Shown: positions 33,861 through 42,970 of the stretch, in pieces | Layout: every line of letters starts with the position of its first letter | How positions within the stretch are numbered: position 1 is the stretch's first letter | NCBI RefSeq assembly: GCF_030813695.1 | Contig: NZ_JAUSVA010000002.1 | Coordinates: forward strand, 248,001-312,000 | Source of the DNA: Kitasatospora herbaricolor | Lineage (GTDB): Bacteria; Actinomycetota; Actinomycetes; Streptomycetales; Streptomycetaceae | Length of the DNA stretch: 64,000 nucleotides | Direction of reading: 5' to 3' | Made by a program: the position numbers and the translations under genes | Notes under the pieces: generated by a model | Seen by the model: only the letters and a program-made list of their open reading frames with translations | Database searches by the model: none | Told to the model about the DNA's origin: nothing

Positions 33861-35128
33861 GAGGTCTCCTGGGCGGGTTCGGTCGTGCGGACGGTCGTGG
33901 TGGGGGGGCGGAAGGTCGTGGGCAGTGCGACGGCGCAGCGGTGGAAGGGGCCGGGGCGCCAGCGGATGGCGGCGGCAGATCCGCTGAGCGCGAGGTCGGG
34001 AAGCCGGTCGAGGAGGGCTTCGATCGCGGCCGTGGTGATGACTTCGGCGGGGCCGGCGGCCGGGCAGCGATGTGGGCCGGCACTGAACGCGAGGTGGGCG
34101 TGATTGCCGTCGCGGCGTTGCTGTCCGAGGTTCGGGTCGGTGTTCGCCGCGTGGTGACTGATGGCGATCGGCATACCCTCGGGCAGGTCCACGCCGTGAA
34201 GGAGTTGCGGGCCGACGGGGTAGTGGAGGGAGAAGTTGCTCATCGGGGACTGGCTCCACAGGACCTCGGTGAGGGCCATGGAGGTCGGTGTGCTGCCGCC
34301 GGCCACCCGGTCCGCGAACCGCTCGTCGGTGAGGAGCAGCATGAGTGCGGTGGTGATCCAGGCGGTGGTCGGCACGGTGCCCGCGCCGACCATGACCACG
34401 AGCTGGTGGATCATCTCCTCGTCGCTGAGGGCGGCCGGGTGGGCGAGGAGCCAGGAGGTGACGTCCGCGCCGGGGTGGGCCCGCTTGTGGGCCACCAGCT
34501 GGCCGAGCAGGGCCGCGAGGTCGGCGCTGCCGCGTTCGGAGTGGGGCCCGGCGTCGATCATCGCCGCGGCGGCCGCGACCATGTGCCGCCCGAGATCCTC
34601 GGGCACCCCGAGGAGTTCGGTGATCACCTGCAAGGGCAGGACGGCGGCGTACTGCGCCACCAGGTCGGCGTGTCCGTCGGCCGCGAACCGGTCGATCAGG
34701 CGCTGTGCGCAGCTTTGCACGTAGCGGCGCAGTGTGTGGGAGGTGACGCGCTCCAGGGCGTCCTCGATAGGGGCTCGCAGCCGGTCGTGGGCGGGGCCGT
34801 CGGCGAAGAGGAGGCTGGGCCGCCAGGCCATCATCGGCAGCACGGCGCTGGCGGGCGGAACCGCGGTGAGGTCCCAGCGGCGGGCGTCCTTGGAGAACCG
34901 CCCGGGGCTGCGCAGCACTTCCAGGGCCGCGCGGTAGTCGAGGACGAGCATCACGGTGACGCCGGGCTCGAACTCCACCGGTACGACGGGCCCCCACTGG
35001 CGCAGGTGAGTGTAGAACCGCTCGGGGTTGTCGGCGAAGCGTGGATCGGCCAGTGACAGAAGCGGGGCGGGCCGGTGGCCGGCGTGGGCGGGGCAGCCGG
35101 GCGGCGGGGCCGCGGCGCGGGCGTTCAC
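33719..35128 (-). CDS. Cytochrome P450 without ExxR, CYP157-like
   Basis: The 469-residue protein has a clear haem loop (FSAGPHRCPAAG) and overall P450 fold. The K-helix motif reads EVLWSQSP: the Arg of ExxR is Trp. The CYP157 family of Streptomyces is known for lacking ExxR with an E..LW pattern, and it follows conservons, so this is a likely member. The I-helix VMVGAGTVPTTAW is also unusual. GTG 35128 overlaps the cvnD stop. About 60 residues at the C-terminus (from TTFRPPTTT) run into the next P450 gene and look like an extension or a lost stop. Confidence 0.85.
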   Translation of the reverse strand: MNARAAAPPPGCPAHAGHRPAPLLSLADPRFADNPERFYTHLRQWGPVVPVEFEPGVTVMLVLDYRAALEVLRSPGRFSKDARRWDLTAVPPASAVLPMMAWRPSLLFADGPAHDRLRAPIEDALERVTSHTLRRYVQSCAQRLIDRFAADGHADLVAQYAAVLPLQVITELLGVPEDLGRHMVAAAAAMIDAGPHSERGSADLAALLGQLVAHKRAHPGADVTSWLLAHPAALSDEEMIHQLVVMVGAGTVPTTAWITTALMLLLTDERFADRVAGGSTPTSMALTEVLWSQSPMSNFSLHYPVGPQLLHGVDLPEGMPIAISHHAANTDPNLGQQRRDGNHAHLAFSAGPHRCPAAGPAEVITTAAIEALLDRLPDLALSGSAAAIRWRPGPFHRCAVALPTTFRPPTTTVRTTEPAQETSWNPAAPTPEHTSWTPAAPTSTPKPPASAHRGRPSWWNFPARFRHGR

Positions 35129-35727
35129 GAAACCTCCGGGGTGCGGGTCAGCAGGTACTGGATCAGGGCGATGAGCGCGGCAAGGGAGGACTGCGGGTCG
35201 CGGGCGTCGCACAGGCTCAGTGGGGTGTGGGGTTCGAGGTCGAGGGCCTGGCGGATGTCGGCCGTGTGGTGGTCGGGGCTGTCCGGGAAGGTGTTGACGG
35301 CGACGACGTAGGGGATGTGTCGCTGTTCCAGCAGGTCGATCGAGTCGAAGCTCTGGTCCAGGCGGCGGGTGTCGGCGAGGACGAGGGCGCCGGTGGCGCC
35401 GGTGGCGATGTCGCACCACAGCGGCAGGAAGCGGGCCTGCCCGGGTGTCCCGAAGAGGTACAGGACGAGGCCGTTGTCGAGCGTGAGGCGGCCGAAGTCC
35501 AGCGCGACCGTGGTCGTGGTCTTCGTCTCCACTCCGGCCAGGTCGTCGTGCGCCATGCTGGCGACGGTCAGCGGTTCCTCAGTGCGCAGCGGCTCGATCT
35601 CGGACAGCGAGGCGATCAGCGTGGTCTTGCCGACGCCGAACGGCCCGCTGACCAGGATCTTCGCGGTCGCGTGCACCCCGGCCGGCAGATGACGGACGCG
35701 GTCAGGCCTTGAGCCTGCGAAGACCAT
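35125..35727 (-). CDS. cvnD: Conservon GTPase-like protein CvnD
   Basis: The 200-residue protein has a P-loop GPFGVGKTTL (residues 28-37), a switch-type FGTPGQARF in place of DxxG and VVAVNTFPD in the NKxD position. CvnD-type proteins are small Ras-like GTP/ATP-binding proteins that work with CvnA-C at the membrane in signal transduction. It overlaps cvnC by 26 bases, and its stop overlaps the CYP157-like start, so the whole set is co-translated. Confidence 0.92.
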   Translation of the reverse strand: MVFAGSRPDRVRHLPAGVHATAKILVSGPFGVGKTTLIASLSEIEPLRTEEPLTVASMAHDDLAGVETKTTTTVALDFGRLTLDNGLVLYLFGTPGQARFLPLWCDIATGATGALVLADTRRLDQSFDSIDLLEQRHIPYVVAVNTFPDSPDHHTADIRQALDLEPHTPLSLCDARDPQSSLAALIALIQYLLTRTPEVS

Positions 35728-36049
35728 CGAGTATGTCCTCCAGCTTCTTACGGTCGGGGAGTTGGGCCATCGGGATGACCCGCAGGTCTCCGGTGTCGAC
35801 GAGGTCGGTCAGCAGGATGCGGGTGACGGTGACCGGCAGATCGAGATGCGCGGCGACCTCGATGAGGGACAGAGCGCCCTGGGCGCACAGGGCGAGAGCT
35901 GCACGGTGTTCGGGACCGGCTCCCGTCGCGGTGACCTCATGGTGCGCTTCGACCAGGGTTTCGACAGCGTTGAGGATGTCCCGGTTTGGGCGAGCCCGGC
36001 CGTTGGTGAGCACGAAGGCGCGCACCAGGGCCGGGCGCCCCCCGCTCAT
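35702..36049 (-). CDS. cvnC: Conservon DUF742 protein CvnC
   Basis: The 115-residue winged-helix-like DUF742 protein has VRAFVLTNGRARPNRD at the N-terminus and HLDLPVTVTRILLTDLVDTGDLRV as its conserved core. It is the third conserved element of conservons and overlaps cvnB (ATGA) and cvnD. Its partner role is known only in outline. Confidence 0.92.
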   Translation of the reverse strand: MSGGRPALVRAFVLTNGRARPNRDILNAVETLVEAHHEVTATGAGPEHRAALALCAQGALSLIEVAAHLDLPVTVTRILLTDLVDTGDLRVIPMAQLPDRKKLEDILDGLRRLKA

Positions 36050-36456
36050 CCGGAATGCCCCGGAGCGGTCCGGGCCGGTGTGGCCAGCGCCGTGCCGATC
36101 CGCTCCACGAGCTTGGTCATCCGGTAGCCGATGTTCCCGACGTCGGCGGCGCCGTCGGCCGCCAGCGCCAGGAACGAACTGTCACCGGCGGCGCAGAGGA
36201 AGATCAGTCCGCCCTCGTAGGTGATCAGATTCTCGAGCCACCCGGACGGGGAGGCCCTGCAGAACGGCGCCAGGCTGCGGCTGAGGGCCTGCAGCCCGGT
36301 GACAGCGGCCGCGAAGCGCTCCGCGGACGCCTGGTCCTGGCCCTCGGACGCGCCGGCGAGGAGGCCGTCCGCGCTGACCAGCACCGCGCCCTTCGCTCCG
36401 GGAATCTGTCGGACCTCGTCGGTGAGGAGGCCACTGACGACGGCGAAGTTGTTCAC
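36046..36456 (-). CDS. cvnB: Conservon roadblock/LC7 protein CvnB
   Basis: The 136-residue roadblock/LC7-domain protein has VVSGLLTDEVRQIPGAKGAVLVSADGLL in sections at residues 5-33 and GGLIFLCAAGDSSFLALAADG at about 80-100. Roadblock proteins regulate the activity of the partner GTPase. It overlaps both neighbours by ATGA. Confidence 0.92.
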   Translation of the reverse strand: MNNFAVVSGLLTDEVRQIPGAKGAVLVSADGLLAGASEGQDQASAERFAAAVTGLQALSRSLAPFCRASPSGWLENLITYEGGLIFLCAAGDSSFLALAADGAADVGNIGYRMTKLVERIGTALATPARTAPGHSG

Positions 36457-37661
36457 GGGTGCTGTCCTTCCGGGGATGCGGTGGCGCGCGCGTCGCGCAC
36501 GCCTCGGGTGAAAGCCGACAAGCGCGAGCGGCTCGCCTCAGCGTCGGTACTCGCCACCAGCTGCTCGGGACGAGCCGTCGGCAGCTCCGGCTGAGATCGC
36601 CGTTGGCGGCGGCGCTGGGGCAGTCCGTTCACCAATGGCGTGGGCGCAGCAGGGACGGGCTGCGGCTCGGGGTCGGCGGTGGCCAGCAGACCGGAGGGCA
36701 GCAGGACCACCGCGCGAACCCCTCCGTACGGCGACTGCTTGTCCACCGAGACACGGAAGCCGTAGCGGCCGGCTGCGGCGGCCACGATGAACAGGCCCAG
36801 GCTCGCCGGTTCCCCGATCTGGCTGAACGGCAGCGTGGAGCGGCCCTCGAGGATCTCCGCGGCACGAGCCCTCACGCGCTGCTCCATGCCCACGCCCCGG
36901 TCGTCGATCGTGATGAACACGCCGGCTGGGACCCGCTCCATCGCGACCTCGATCGGGGAGCTGCCCTCGGAGTGACGTGCGGCGTTGTCGAGGAGCTCAG
37001 CCAGGGCGAGAGCCAGGGGCTCGACAGCCCGGCCGCGTATCAGCGTGGCGAAGTCGCCCTGCTCCACCACCCGGTGGAAGTCGCGGATGCGTCCCTTGGC
37101 GGCGCGGGCCACGTCGATCAGCGGGGTGTCGGGGTGCTGACGTCCGGGCCACGGGGCGCCAGCGAGAACGGCCAGCGCCACGGCACGGGCGCTGATCTGC
37201 GCGTTGGTGTGGTCGATCCGCATCAGCCCTTCGAAGACATCCGGATCGTCGAACGCCTCCTGCATGTGGCCGATCAGCTTCTGTTGCTCGTAGGCGTGGG
37301 CCAGCACACCGCGCATCGTCGAGCGCACCGCCGTAGCTGCGGCGTTCTCCGCCTGCTCACGGATGCCGCCGACCGTCCGCGCGATGCCCGCCGCGGCCTC
37401 CTGGAGGAGCTCCCCGAAGGCGGTGCCCGCAAGCTCCGCCCGCACCGATCGCGGGTGTGTGCCATCGAGGTGACCGAGCAGCAGGGCGGGGACCTCACTC
37501 TGGACGAACGCACGCAGCTCCGCCTCGCGCGCCTGGCGGTCTGCCTCCAGGCCGGCCATTGTGCCGCGCAGCCGCGAGCCGACGGCGTACTGCCGCAGCC
37601 ACCCGGCCGTCGCCGCAACGGCCGGCACCGCGACTGCCGCCGCGAGAAGCTCCGAGTTCAC
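36453..37661 (-). CDS. cvnA: Conservon sensor kinase-like protein CvnA
   Basis: The 402-residue protein has a short N-terminal hydrophobic segment (LLAAAVAVPAVAATAGWL), a helical dimerisation region and a histidine-kinase-type ATPase domain: ALAELLDNAARHS (N box), ITIDDRGVGM (G1) and ASLGLFIVAAAAGRYG (G2). The tail is disordered and Arg/Pro-rich. It is shorter than sensor proteins with an outside nitrate-binding-like domain. It heads the cvnABCD-P450-P450 operon. Confidence 0.92.
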   Translation of the reverse strand: MNSELLAAAVAVPAVAATAGWLRQYAVGSRLRGTMAGLEADRQAREAELRAFVQSEVPALLLGHLDGTHPRSVRAELAGTAFGELLQEAAAGIARTVGGIREQAENAAATAVRSTMRGVLAHAYEQQKLIGHMQEAFDDPDVFEGLMRIDHTNAQISARAVALAVLAGAPWPGRQHPDTPLIDVARAAKGRIRDFHRVVEQGDFATLIRGRAVEPLALALAELLDNAARHSEGSSPIEVAMERVPAGVFITIDDRGVGMEQRVRARAAEILEGRSTLPFSQIGEPASLGLFIVAAAAGRYGFRVSVDKQSPYGGVRAVVLLPSGLLATADPEPQPVPAAPTPLVNGLPQRRRQRRSQPELPTARPEQLVASTDAEASRSRLSAFTRGVRDARATASPEGQHP

Positions 37662-38061
37662 CGCAGCCCCCGAGCCAGGTAGAGCGCCAGCGGCTGCCCG
37701 AACTGCTGAGCCGGGACGCCAAGGGCCCCAGGCCTACTACCGAGGACCCGGCAGCTCCGCTGCGGGTCTGGCGGCAGGGGCTGCTGCCGGCCTCGGTTGG
37801 ACGACGTCACAGTGATCGCTCCAGGGCGGTCGGGCGTGCTGCAGGGCATGCCGAGATGGTCAGGGGAGGACGCGGAAAGGGGCCGGCTCCGGGGCTCACC
37901 CGGGCCAGGCGGGATCTCGGGGAAACCACCTGTGGGGGGCGTCGTTGGGCCCTATCGTCATGACTTTGAGCGAACCGCCTGTGACAGCTCGTGGGAATCC
38001 CGTGGCCGGGGCGAATGCCGCTAACGTCGCTAAGGATCATTTCGAGGACAGGGAGCGCACC
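37662..38061. other. Divergent promoter region between cvnA and an HTH/TPR gene
   Basis: Four hundred bases separate divergent genes and must contain both promoters. A longer reading of the regulator from 37945 is possible, but those residues are unlike the family. I see no strong inverted repeat here. Confidence 0.45.
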
Positions 38062-39450
38062 GTGGCGCTGACCCGCAACACCCTGCTGGAGGCCGTGGTC
38101 AAGGAGCTGGGCTGGTCCCAGGACCGCCTGGCTTCCCACCTGAGGCGAGTGGCCGCGGAACAGGGTGCCACGGAGCTGCTGTCGGTGACCCGCTCTCACA
38201 TCTCCCAGTGGCTGCGCGGAGTGCAGCCCTCGGGCCAAGCCCCGGCTATCTTGGCCGCGACGCTGTCCCGCGGACTGGGACGCGCGGTCACCCTGTCGCA
38301 GGTCGGGCTCGGCCCGGCAGGCGACGAGAACAACGGGGTGTCCGGATGGGACGTCGACACACTCTCCGCTCTGGCCGACCACGGGGGCAGCGACATGATG
38401 AACCGCCGAGAGCTGCTGGGCAGCTCCCTCTACTCGGCCCTCGGGACCGCTCTCCCGTCCGACCAGTGGTGGGACCAGCGCCTGCTGCTCGCCCGCCGGC
38501 GCCCACCGCTCTCCACCCTCATAGTCACCAGCGTCCACGTCGAGGCGCTCCGCGAGGCGACGACCTGGTTCTCCAACCGCGACCAGCGACTTGGCGGACG
38601 GGCCGGACGGGCCGCCCTCGGCACCTACCTGCGCACCGATGTCGCCGACTACCTGGCCGGACGCTGCCCCGACGAGCAGACCCGGCGCGACCTCGTCTCC
38701 GCAGCCGGCGAGATCGTCTACGTGGCCGGCTGGATGGACTTCGATTCCGGCGCCCACGCACGCGCCCAGGCCAACTTCCGCCTCGGCCTCGCTCTTTCCG
38801 CCGAGGCCGGCGACGGCGCCCTGGCAGGCCACATCCTGCGCGCCGCAGCACACCAGGCCGTCGACCTCGGACACCCCGGCCGGGCACTGGAGTACACCGA
38901 AGCCTCCATGGCCAGATCCCGCTACGGCGCCGCCAGCCACCGCGAGAAGTCCCTCCTCGGTGTCGTCCACGCCCGCGCCCTGGCAGCCGCCGGCCGCAAG
39001 CACGACGCGCTGGCCGCCCTGCTGCGCGCCGAGGACGACCTCCGCGGCGCCGGCACCCCGGCCGACAGCCCGGAGCCGGCCCGGGTGCACTTCTTCACCG
39101 AAGGCAGCCTCGCCCACGAGGCCGCCTGCACCCTGCGAGACCTTGACGACCTCCCGGGCGCCGAAGCCGAGTTCGAGCGCAGCGTCCGCACCCGACCGGC
39201 GCATCTGGCCCGCACTCACGCCGTCACCCTCGGATATCTGGGCGATGTCCAGGCCCGCCGCGGCCACGTCGACGCCGCCTGCGACACCTGGCACCGGGCG
39301 CTCGACGCCATGGCCGGCATCCAGTCCGGCCGTACCCATGACACGGTGACCCGGATGCGCAGCGCTCTGTCCCCGATCCGGACCCGCGGCCAGGGCCCCG
39401 CCGCCAGCCTCGACCAGCGTGCCCGGGACTTCCTGCAGGCCGTAGGCTGA
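38062..39450 (+). CDS. HTH/TPR-type transcriptional regulator
   Basis: The 462-residue protein has an N-terminal HTH (LLEAVVKELGWSQDRLASHL, SVTRSHISQWLRGVQPSG), an internal RRELLGSSLYSALG segment and TPR-like helices (for example HILRAAAHQAVDLG and AHARALAAAGRKHDALAAL). GTG 38062 follows AGGACAGGGAG. The family resembles the regulators at 18963 and 20376. It is divergent from the conservon and may regulate it, though this is only positional. Confidence 0.78.
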   Translation: MALTRNTLLEAVVKELGWSQDRLASHLRRVAAEQGATELLSVTRSHISQWLRGVQPSGQAPAILAATLSRGLGRAVTLSQVGLGPAGDENNGVSGWDVDTLSALADHGGSDMMNRRELLGSSLYSALGTALPSDQWWDQRLLLARRRPPLSTLIVTSVHVEALREATTWFSNRDQRLGGRAGRAALGTYLRTDVADYLAGRCPDEQTRRDLVSAAGEIVYVAGWMDFDSGAHARAQANFRLGLALSAEAGDGALAGHILRAAAHQAVDLGHPGRALEYTEASMARSRYGAASHREKSLLGVVHARALAAAGRKHDALAALLRAEDDLRGAGTPADSPEPARVHFFTEGSLAHEAACTLRDLDDLPGAEAEFERSVRTRPAHLARTHAVTLGYLGDVQARRGHVDAACDTWHRALDAMAGIQSGRTHDTVTRMRSALSPIRTRGQGPAASLDQRARDFLQAVG

Positions 39451-39528
39451 CGGCGCCAGCACCACGCATGCCCGTCGTGCCGTGCCGTTCGGGCGTTTCA
39501 TACGGATCAGGGGAGACAGGAAGCAGCC

Positions 39529-40017
39529 ATGCCAGAACCGATCGTGGTCACGCCGGTCGCTACCGTCGTCGGCGGGCACCGCGAGCCAGCCGACGACTAC
39601 CAGGGCGGCGTCCAGTCCGTGATCCGCCTCAACCCCGACTACCCCCTCGACGCGGTGCAGGGCCTCCAGGATTTCAGCCACCTGACCGTCACCTGGCACT
39701 TCCACCTCGCGTCGCCCGACGACGTCGAGCTCCACGCCCGCAGCCCGCGCGGCAACCCCCGCTGGCCGGCCACCGGAACGTTCGCCCACCGAAATCACCG
39801 GCGCCCCAACCAGCTCGCAATCTCCTACCCGCGCCTGCTGAAGGTCGACGGCCTGGACCTGCACGTCACCGACCTCGACGCCGTCCACGGAACGCCGATC
39901 ATCGACATCGCGCCGTACTTCCAAGCGATGGGCCCGCGCGGACCGGTAACCGAACCGGCCTGGCCGGACGAGATGCTCGCCACCTACTGGGCCGACGCCG
40001 CCGACCGCCCCGTGTGA
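39529..40017 (+). CDS. TrmO/TsaA-family tRNA methyltransferase-like protein
   Basis: The 162-residue protein matches the UPF0066/TrmO beta-barrel family, whose E. coli member N-methylates t6A37 of tRNA-Thr with SAM. Seen are VVGGHREPADDYQGG, VQGLQDFSHLTVTWHFH, GTFAHRNHRRPNQLAIS and VHGTPIIDIAPYF. A variant of the usual RSPxRPNPIG motif reads HRNHRRPNQLAIS. Some actinobacterial homologues are stand-alone and of unknown target. It lies 78 bases after the HTH/TPR gene. Confidence 0.8.
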   Translation: MPEPIVVTPVATVVGGHREPADDYQGGVQSVIRLNPDYPLDAVQGLQDFSHLTVTWHFHLASPDDVELHARSPRGNPRWPATGTFAHRNHRRPNQLAISYPRLLKVDGLDLHVTDLDAVHGTPIIDIAPYFQAMGPRGPVTEPAWPDEMLATYWADAADRPV

Positions 40018-40145
40018 GATCGCCCGGCCGGAAGGACCGACGTAGCAGCCGAGCCCCTTGAGTTCCCCGCCGGGGCGGCACCCGACAGTTCCGGCGCCGA
40101 ACTGTCGTGGGTGTGAGGGCTGTGACACCTTCATGGCGCGTACGC

Positions 40146-40748
40146 TCACCGCGGGCCTGCCGCAGCGGCGACATCGTCCAGCCTCGTACCGGTGGCGCGA
40201 GCGATCAGCGTGGACAGGTGCAGCAGGTGCGATTCCGGTAGGCGGCCGGCAGCCACCGCCCGCGCCAGGGCGGGCTGCAGGCGACGCTGCTCGTCGAGCC
40301 CGGCCGCCTGCGCGATGACCAGCGCGGCATCGCAGCCGTCCCGCCCGGCCGTGTCCAGCCCAGGCCACCCGTGCTCGTCCACCAGTTGCGTCAACGCGGT
40401 GACGGCGTGCCGGACGTCGGTGAGGTAGGCCTCAGCCGCACCGTACCCGCCGAACCGCGCGAGGACGACCTCCTTGCGCTGGACCTCGCTGGCCAGCCGG
40501 ACCAACTGGGCCCGCACCACAAATTCGAGCGTCAGTTCGCTCCACCCGTCGCCCCTGGCCACAGCCGGGGCCACCGCTGCGGGTCGCGGCGCCTTCGGCA
40601 CCGGCACCGCGCCCATCCCCGGGGGCATCCGCGGGCAGAGCGCCGTCGAGGTGTTCTGGCCGTAGCTCGGCAGGCGGCTGCCGAGGCGGCGGAAGAAACC
40701 GGAATTCGCCCGGCGCCGGAGCCCGGCCGCCTGAGTCGCGCTGGTCAT
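40146..40748 (-). CDS. DUF6624-like protein
   Basis: The 200-residue protein has a disordered N-terminus and a helical C-terminal region with HGWPGLDTAGRDGCDAALVIAQ and LQPALARAVAAGRL. This resembles the DUF6624 pattern of Trp-Pro-Gly and a later helix pair seen in many Streptomyces proteins. GGAGGG precedes the ATG closely. It follows the ATPase gene at 40791 on the same strand by 42 bases, so the two may be one operon. Confidence 0.6.
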   Translation of the reverse strand: MTSATQAAGLRRRANSGFFRRLGSRLPSYGQNTSTALCPRMPPGMGAVPVPKAPRPAAVAPAVARGDGWSELTLEFVVRAQLVRLASEVQRKEVVLARFGGYGAAEAYLTDVRHAVTALTQLVDEHGWPGLDTAGRDGCDAALVIAQAAGLDEQRRLQPALARAVAAGRLPESHLLHLSTLIARATGTRLDDVAAAAGPR

Positions 40749-40790
40749 CGTCCCTCCAAGGGAAGTCGGATCGAGGGATGCACCGTGAGG

Positions 40791-41315
40791 TCAGCCCGCG
40801 AGGAAGACTGAGCCGTGACACCAGCCGGTGCCGTACGCGGGCGGCCCGGGCAGGTTCCAGAAGGCGCAGATCTGCTTGCCGTCAGCGGTGGGCAGGACCA
40901 TCCACTCGTCGCAGTGGGCCGTCACCAGAGCCATGCCTCGGCCGCCGGTCTTGTGCAGGCTCGGCTGGAGCACGATCGGCTCACCCGGGTGCGGGTCCTC
41001 TACACCGATCGCCAGCACTCCGGGCACGTGGCCGATCCGAAGGCGGATCTCGAAGTCGGTCACCTGCTCGGGCCCGTGGCGCAGAGCGTTGGTGACCAGC
41101 TCGCTGACGACCAACAGGACGTCCCCCTCGATGTCCTCACCGAGGTGCCACTGCGCCACCGCGTCGCGGGCCAAAGACCGGGCCAGCCCGGCGGACCGGT
41201 CGTCAGCGGCCAGAGTCAGCAGCTTCACCGCATGCAGCTGCCCTTCGGGATGCCGACCGGCGGCGAACACGCCCTCCACCAAGGCGGCTCCGGGCGGTAC
41301 AGACCTGAGCGTCAT
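40791..41315 (-). CDS. Anti-sigma-type ATP-binding protein (HATPase)
   Basis: The 174-residue single-domain GHKL ATPase has VLLVVSELVTNALRHG (N box), GVEDPHP (G1-like) and KTGGRGMALV (G2-like). This is the RsbW/SpoIIAB-like family that is greatly expanded in Streptomyces and inhibits sigma factors or binds regulators. ATG 41315 is chosen because upstream sequence is intergenic and carries a probable operator. It is divergent from the TPR regulator at 41582. Confidence 0.85.
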   Translation of the reverse strand: MTLRSVPPGAALVEGVFAAGRHPEGQLHAVKLLTLAADDRSAGLARSLARDAVAQWHLGEDIEGDVLLVVSELVTNALRHGPEQVTDFEIRLRIGHVPGVLAIGVEDPHPGEPIVLQPSLHKTGGRGMALVTAHCDEWMVLPTADGKQICAFWNLPGPPAYGTGWCHGSVFLAG

Positions 41316-41465
41316 GCCGTTCCCCTTCGGAGTGATGGTCGGCGCGCACGCCGGTACGGAGGCCAGACGGGTGCTTGCCGCCCGTTGCTCGGGCTCGCCC
41401 AGACTCGCCCTGCCGCACAACAGCGGCAACCAACCCGACTTGGGCCGAACCGTGCCATCCGGGCC

Positions 41466-41535
41466 GGAAGTTGGGCCGAATCCGGAATCCGGCCCGGATT
41501 GATCTCCGTATCCGGGCCAATTCGGCCCGACTTCC
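41466..41535. promoter_or_regulatory. Inverted repeat in the divergent promoter
   Basis: GGAAGTTGGGCCGAAT (41466-41481) and ATTCGGCCCGACTTCC (41520-41535) form inverted arms matching at 15 of 16 positions, 38 bases apart. A third related box, CGACTTGGGCCGAAC, lies just upstream near 41436. They occupy the intergenic region between the HATPase gene and the TPR regulator, a sensible place for an operator. Confidence 0.5.
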
Positions 41536-41581
41536 TGACAGCACGCGCTGCTGAGCCCCGCAGGCACGCACAATGGCCGGT

Positions 41582-42937
41582 ATGACGAATCGTCACGGCC
41601 GCGCATGCGTGGGACGACTGCGGAAGACCCCCGAGGTACTCGACGGAGGCCACCCCGCCCTCGTGGCAGCCCTCCAGAGCTGCTGCGGGATCAGCGCTCT
41701 TCGCGCTCACCGGCAGGCCAACGGCTGGAGCCGCCCGGAGACCATCACCCGCCTGGTCGCGCTCGCCGCCCAGCGCGGCGAGCCGCCCTTCAAGGGAACC
41801 CGGGAACTGCTGCGAACCTGGGAAGACCTCGGCGTCCAACCCCGCGAGCGAGCCCTGAAACTGCTGTGCGAGCTGTACCAGGCTGCGCCCGCCGGCCTTG
41901 GTCTTGCCTCTTCGGGCTCGGCCGCCGCGGTGTTTCCTGCCATGGCTCCCGTGCGGCTGGAGCAGCCTGACGCGGTGCAGGACCTGGCCGAACGGACCCG
42001 TCGTGCGATCAACCGGACCCTTGCCGCGACCACGGTCAGCCCGGGAGAGCTGGACCTGCTCGACGAACGCCTCCACATGGCCCGCTGCCTCTACGTCACC
42101 GCCCCGCCTGAGCAGATGATCCGGCACCTGCTCGGTGACCTGGACGACATCCAGGCGCTCGCGGCCGAGCGGCAGCCGGCCGCCGCGCAGTCCCGCCTGT
42201 CCGAGCTCACCGCCATCGCTTCCACCCTGGTGGCCGATGCCATGATGAAGCTCGGGCGCCTTGCCGAGGCACAGCGCTGGTACGGAACCGCCCGGCTGGC
42301 TGCCGATGACTCCGGCAACCCTGAGCTCCGGGCCCGCGTCCGCGTACAGACCGCGATGCTCCCCTACTACTACGGGCCCCTGCAGGTCGCCGCGCAGCTC
42401 GCCCGCGAGGCCCGCCTTCTGAGCCGGGGCCGCCCCGGACCGACGGCAGTCTTCGCCGTCGCCGCCGAGGCCCGGGCGCTCGCCCGGCTGGGCGACCGTG
42501 ACGGCGCGAAGGCGGCCATCCGCCTGGCCCAGGACCTGTTCGAGCACTCCCGAACCGGACATCCGGACGACGCCTGGGCTTTCCCCGAGCGGCGCCTGTG
42601 GCTCTACCTGTCCGGTGCGCTCACCGCCCTCGGTGAGACCAGCCAGGCCCGGCACGCCCAGCAACAGGCACTCGCGCTCTACCCGCAAGGGCACGCCGGC
42701 ATCGACCCGGCCCTCCTCCACCTCGAGGAGGCGATGTGCCTGGTCCTGGAACACAGCCCGGCCGAGGCCCTGCAACTGGCCGTTCACGCCTACGGCGAGG
42801 TACCTGACCCGCACCGCACCGCGATCCTTAGCGCCCGGGCCCGGGACGTCATCGCCATACTCCCTGCCCGGCTTCAGTCCGGCCGCCCGGCCCGGCAGTT
42901 CGAAGAGATGCTCGCCCTGCCTCCCGGGCAGGCGTGA
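41582..42937 (+). CDS. TPR-type regulator paired with a kinase
   Basis: The protein of about 451 residues has a short N-terminal HTH-like part (CGISALRAHRQANGWSRPET, GTRELLRTWEDLGVQP) and TPR-like helices to the end. An in-frame ATG also exists at 41573. It is followed after 33 bases by a phosphotransferase, and the same order recurs at 44189-46467. Its promoter region carries the inverted repeat at 41466-41535, possibly its own binding site. Confidence 0.72.
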   Translation: MTNRHGRACVGRLRKTPEVLDGGHPALVAALQSCCGISALRAHRQANGWSRPETITRLVALAAQRGEPPFKGTRELLRTWEDLGVQPRERALKLLCELYQAAPAGLGLASSGSAAAVFPAMAPVRLEQPDAVQDLAERTRRAINRTLAATTVSPGELDLLDERLHMARCLYVTAPPEQMIRHLLGDLDDIQALAAERQPAAAQSRLSELTAIASTLVADAMMKLGRLAEAQRWYGTARLAADDSGNPELRARVRVQTAMLPYYYGPLQVAAQLAREARLLSRGRPGPTAVFAVAAEARALARLGDRDGAKAAIRLAQDLFEHSRTGHPDDAWAFPERRLWLYLSGALTALGETSQARHAQQQALALYPQGHAGIDPALLHLEEAMCLVLEHSPAEALQLAVHAYGEVPDPHRTAILSARARDVIAILPARLQSGRPARQFEEMLALPPGQA

Positions 42938-42970
42938 CATCAGCCCTCGGCATAGGACAGCCTGACCACC

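Noticed and set aside
37807..40368. An 853-codon minus-strand frame
   Set aside because: It crosses two plus-strand genes with recognised domains and the intergenic region; Gly/Val-rich antisense shadow.
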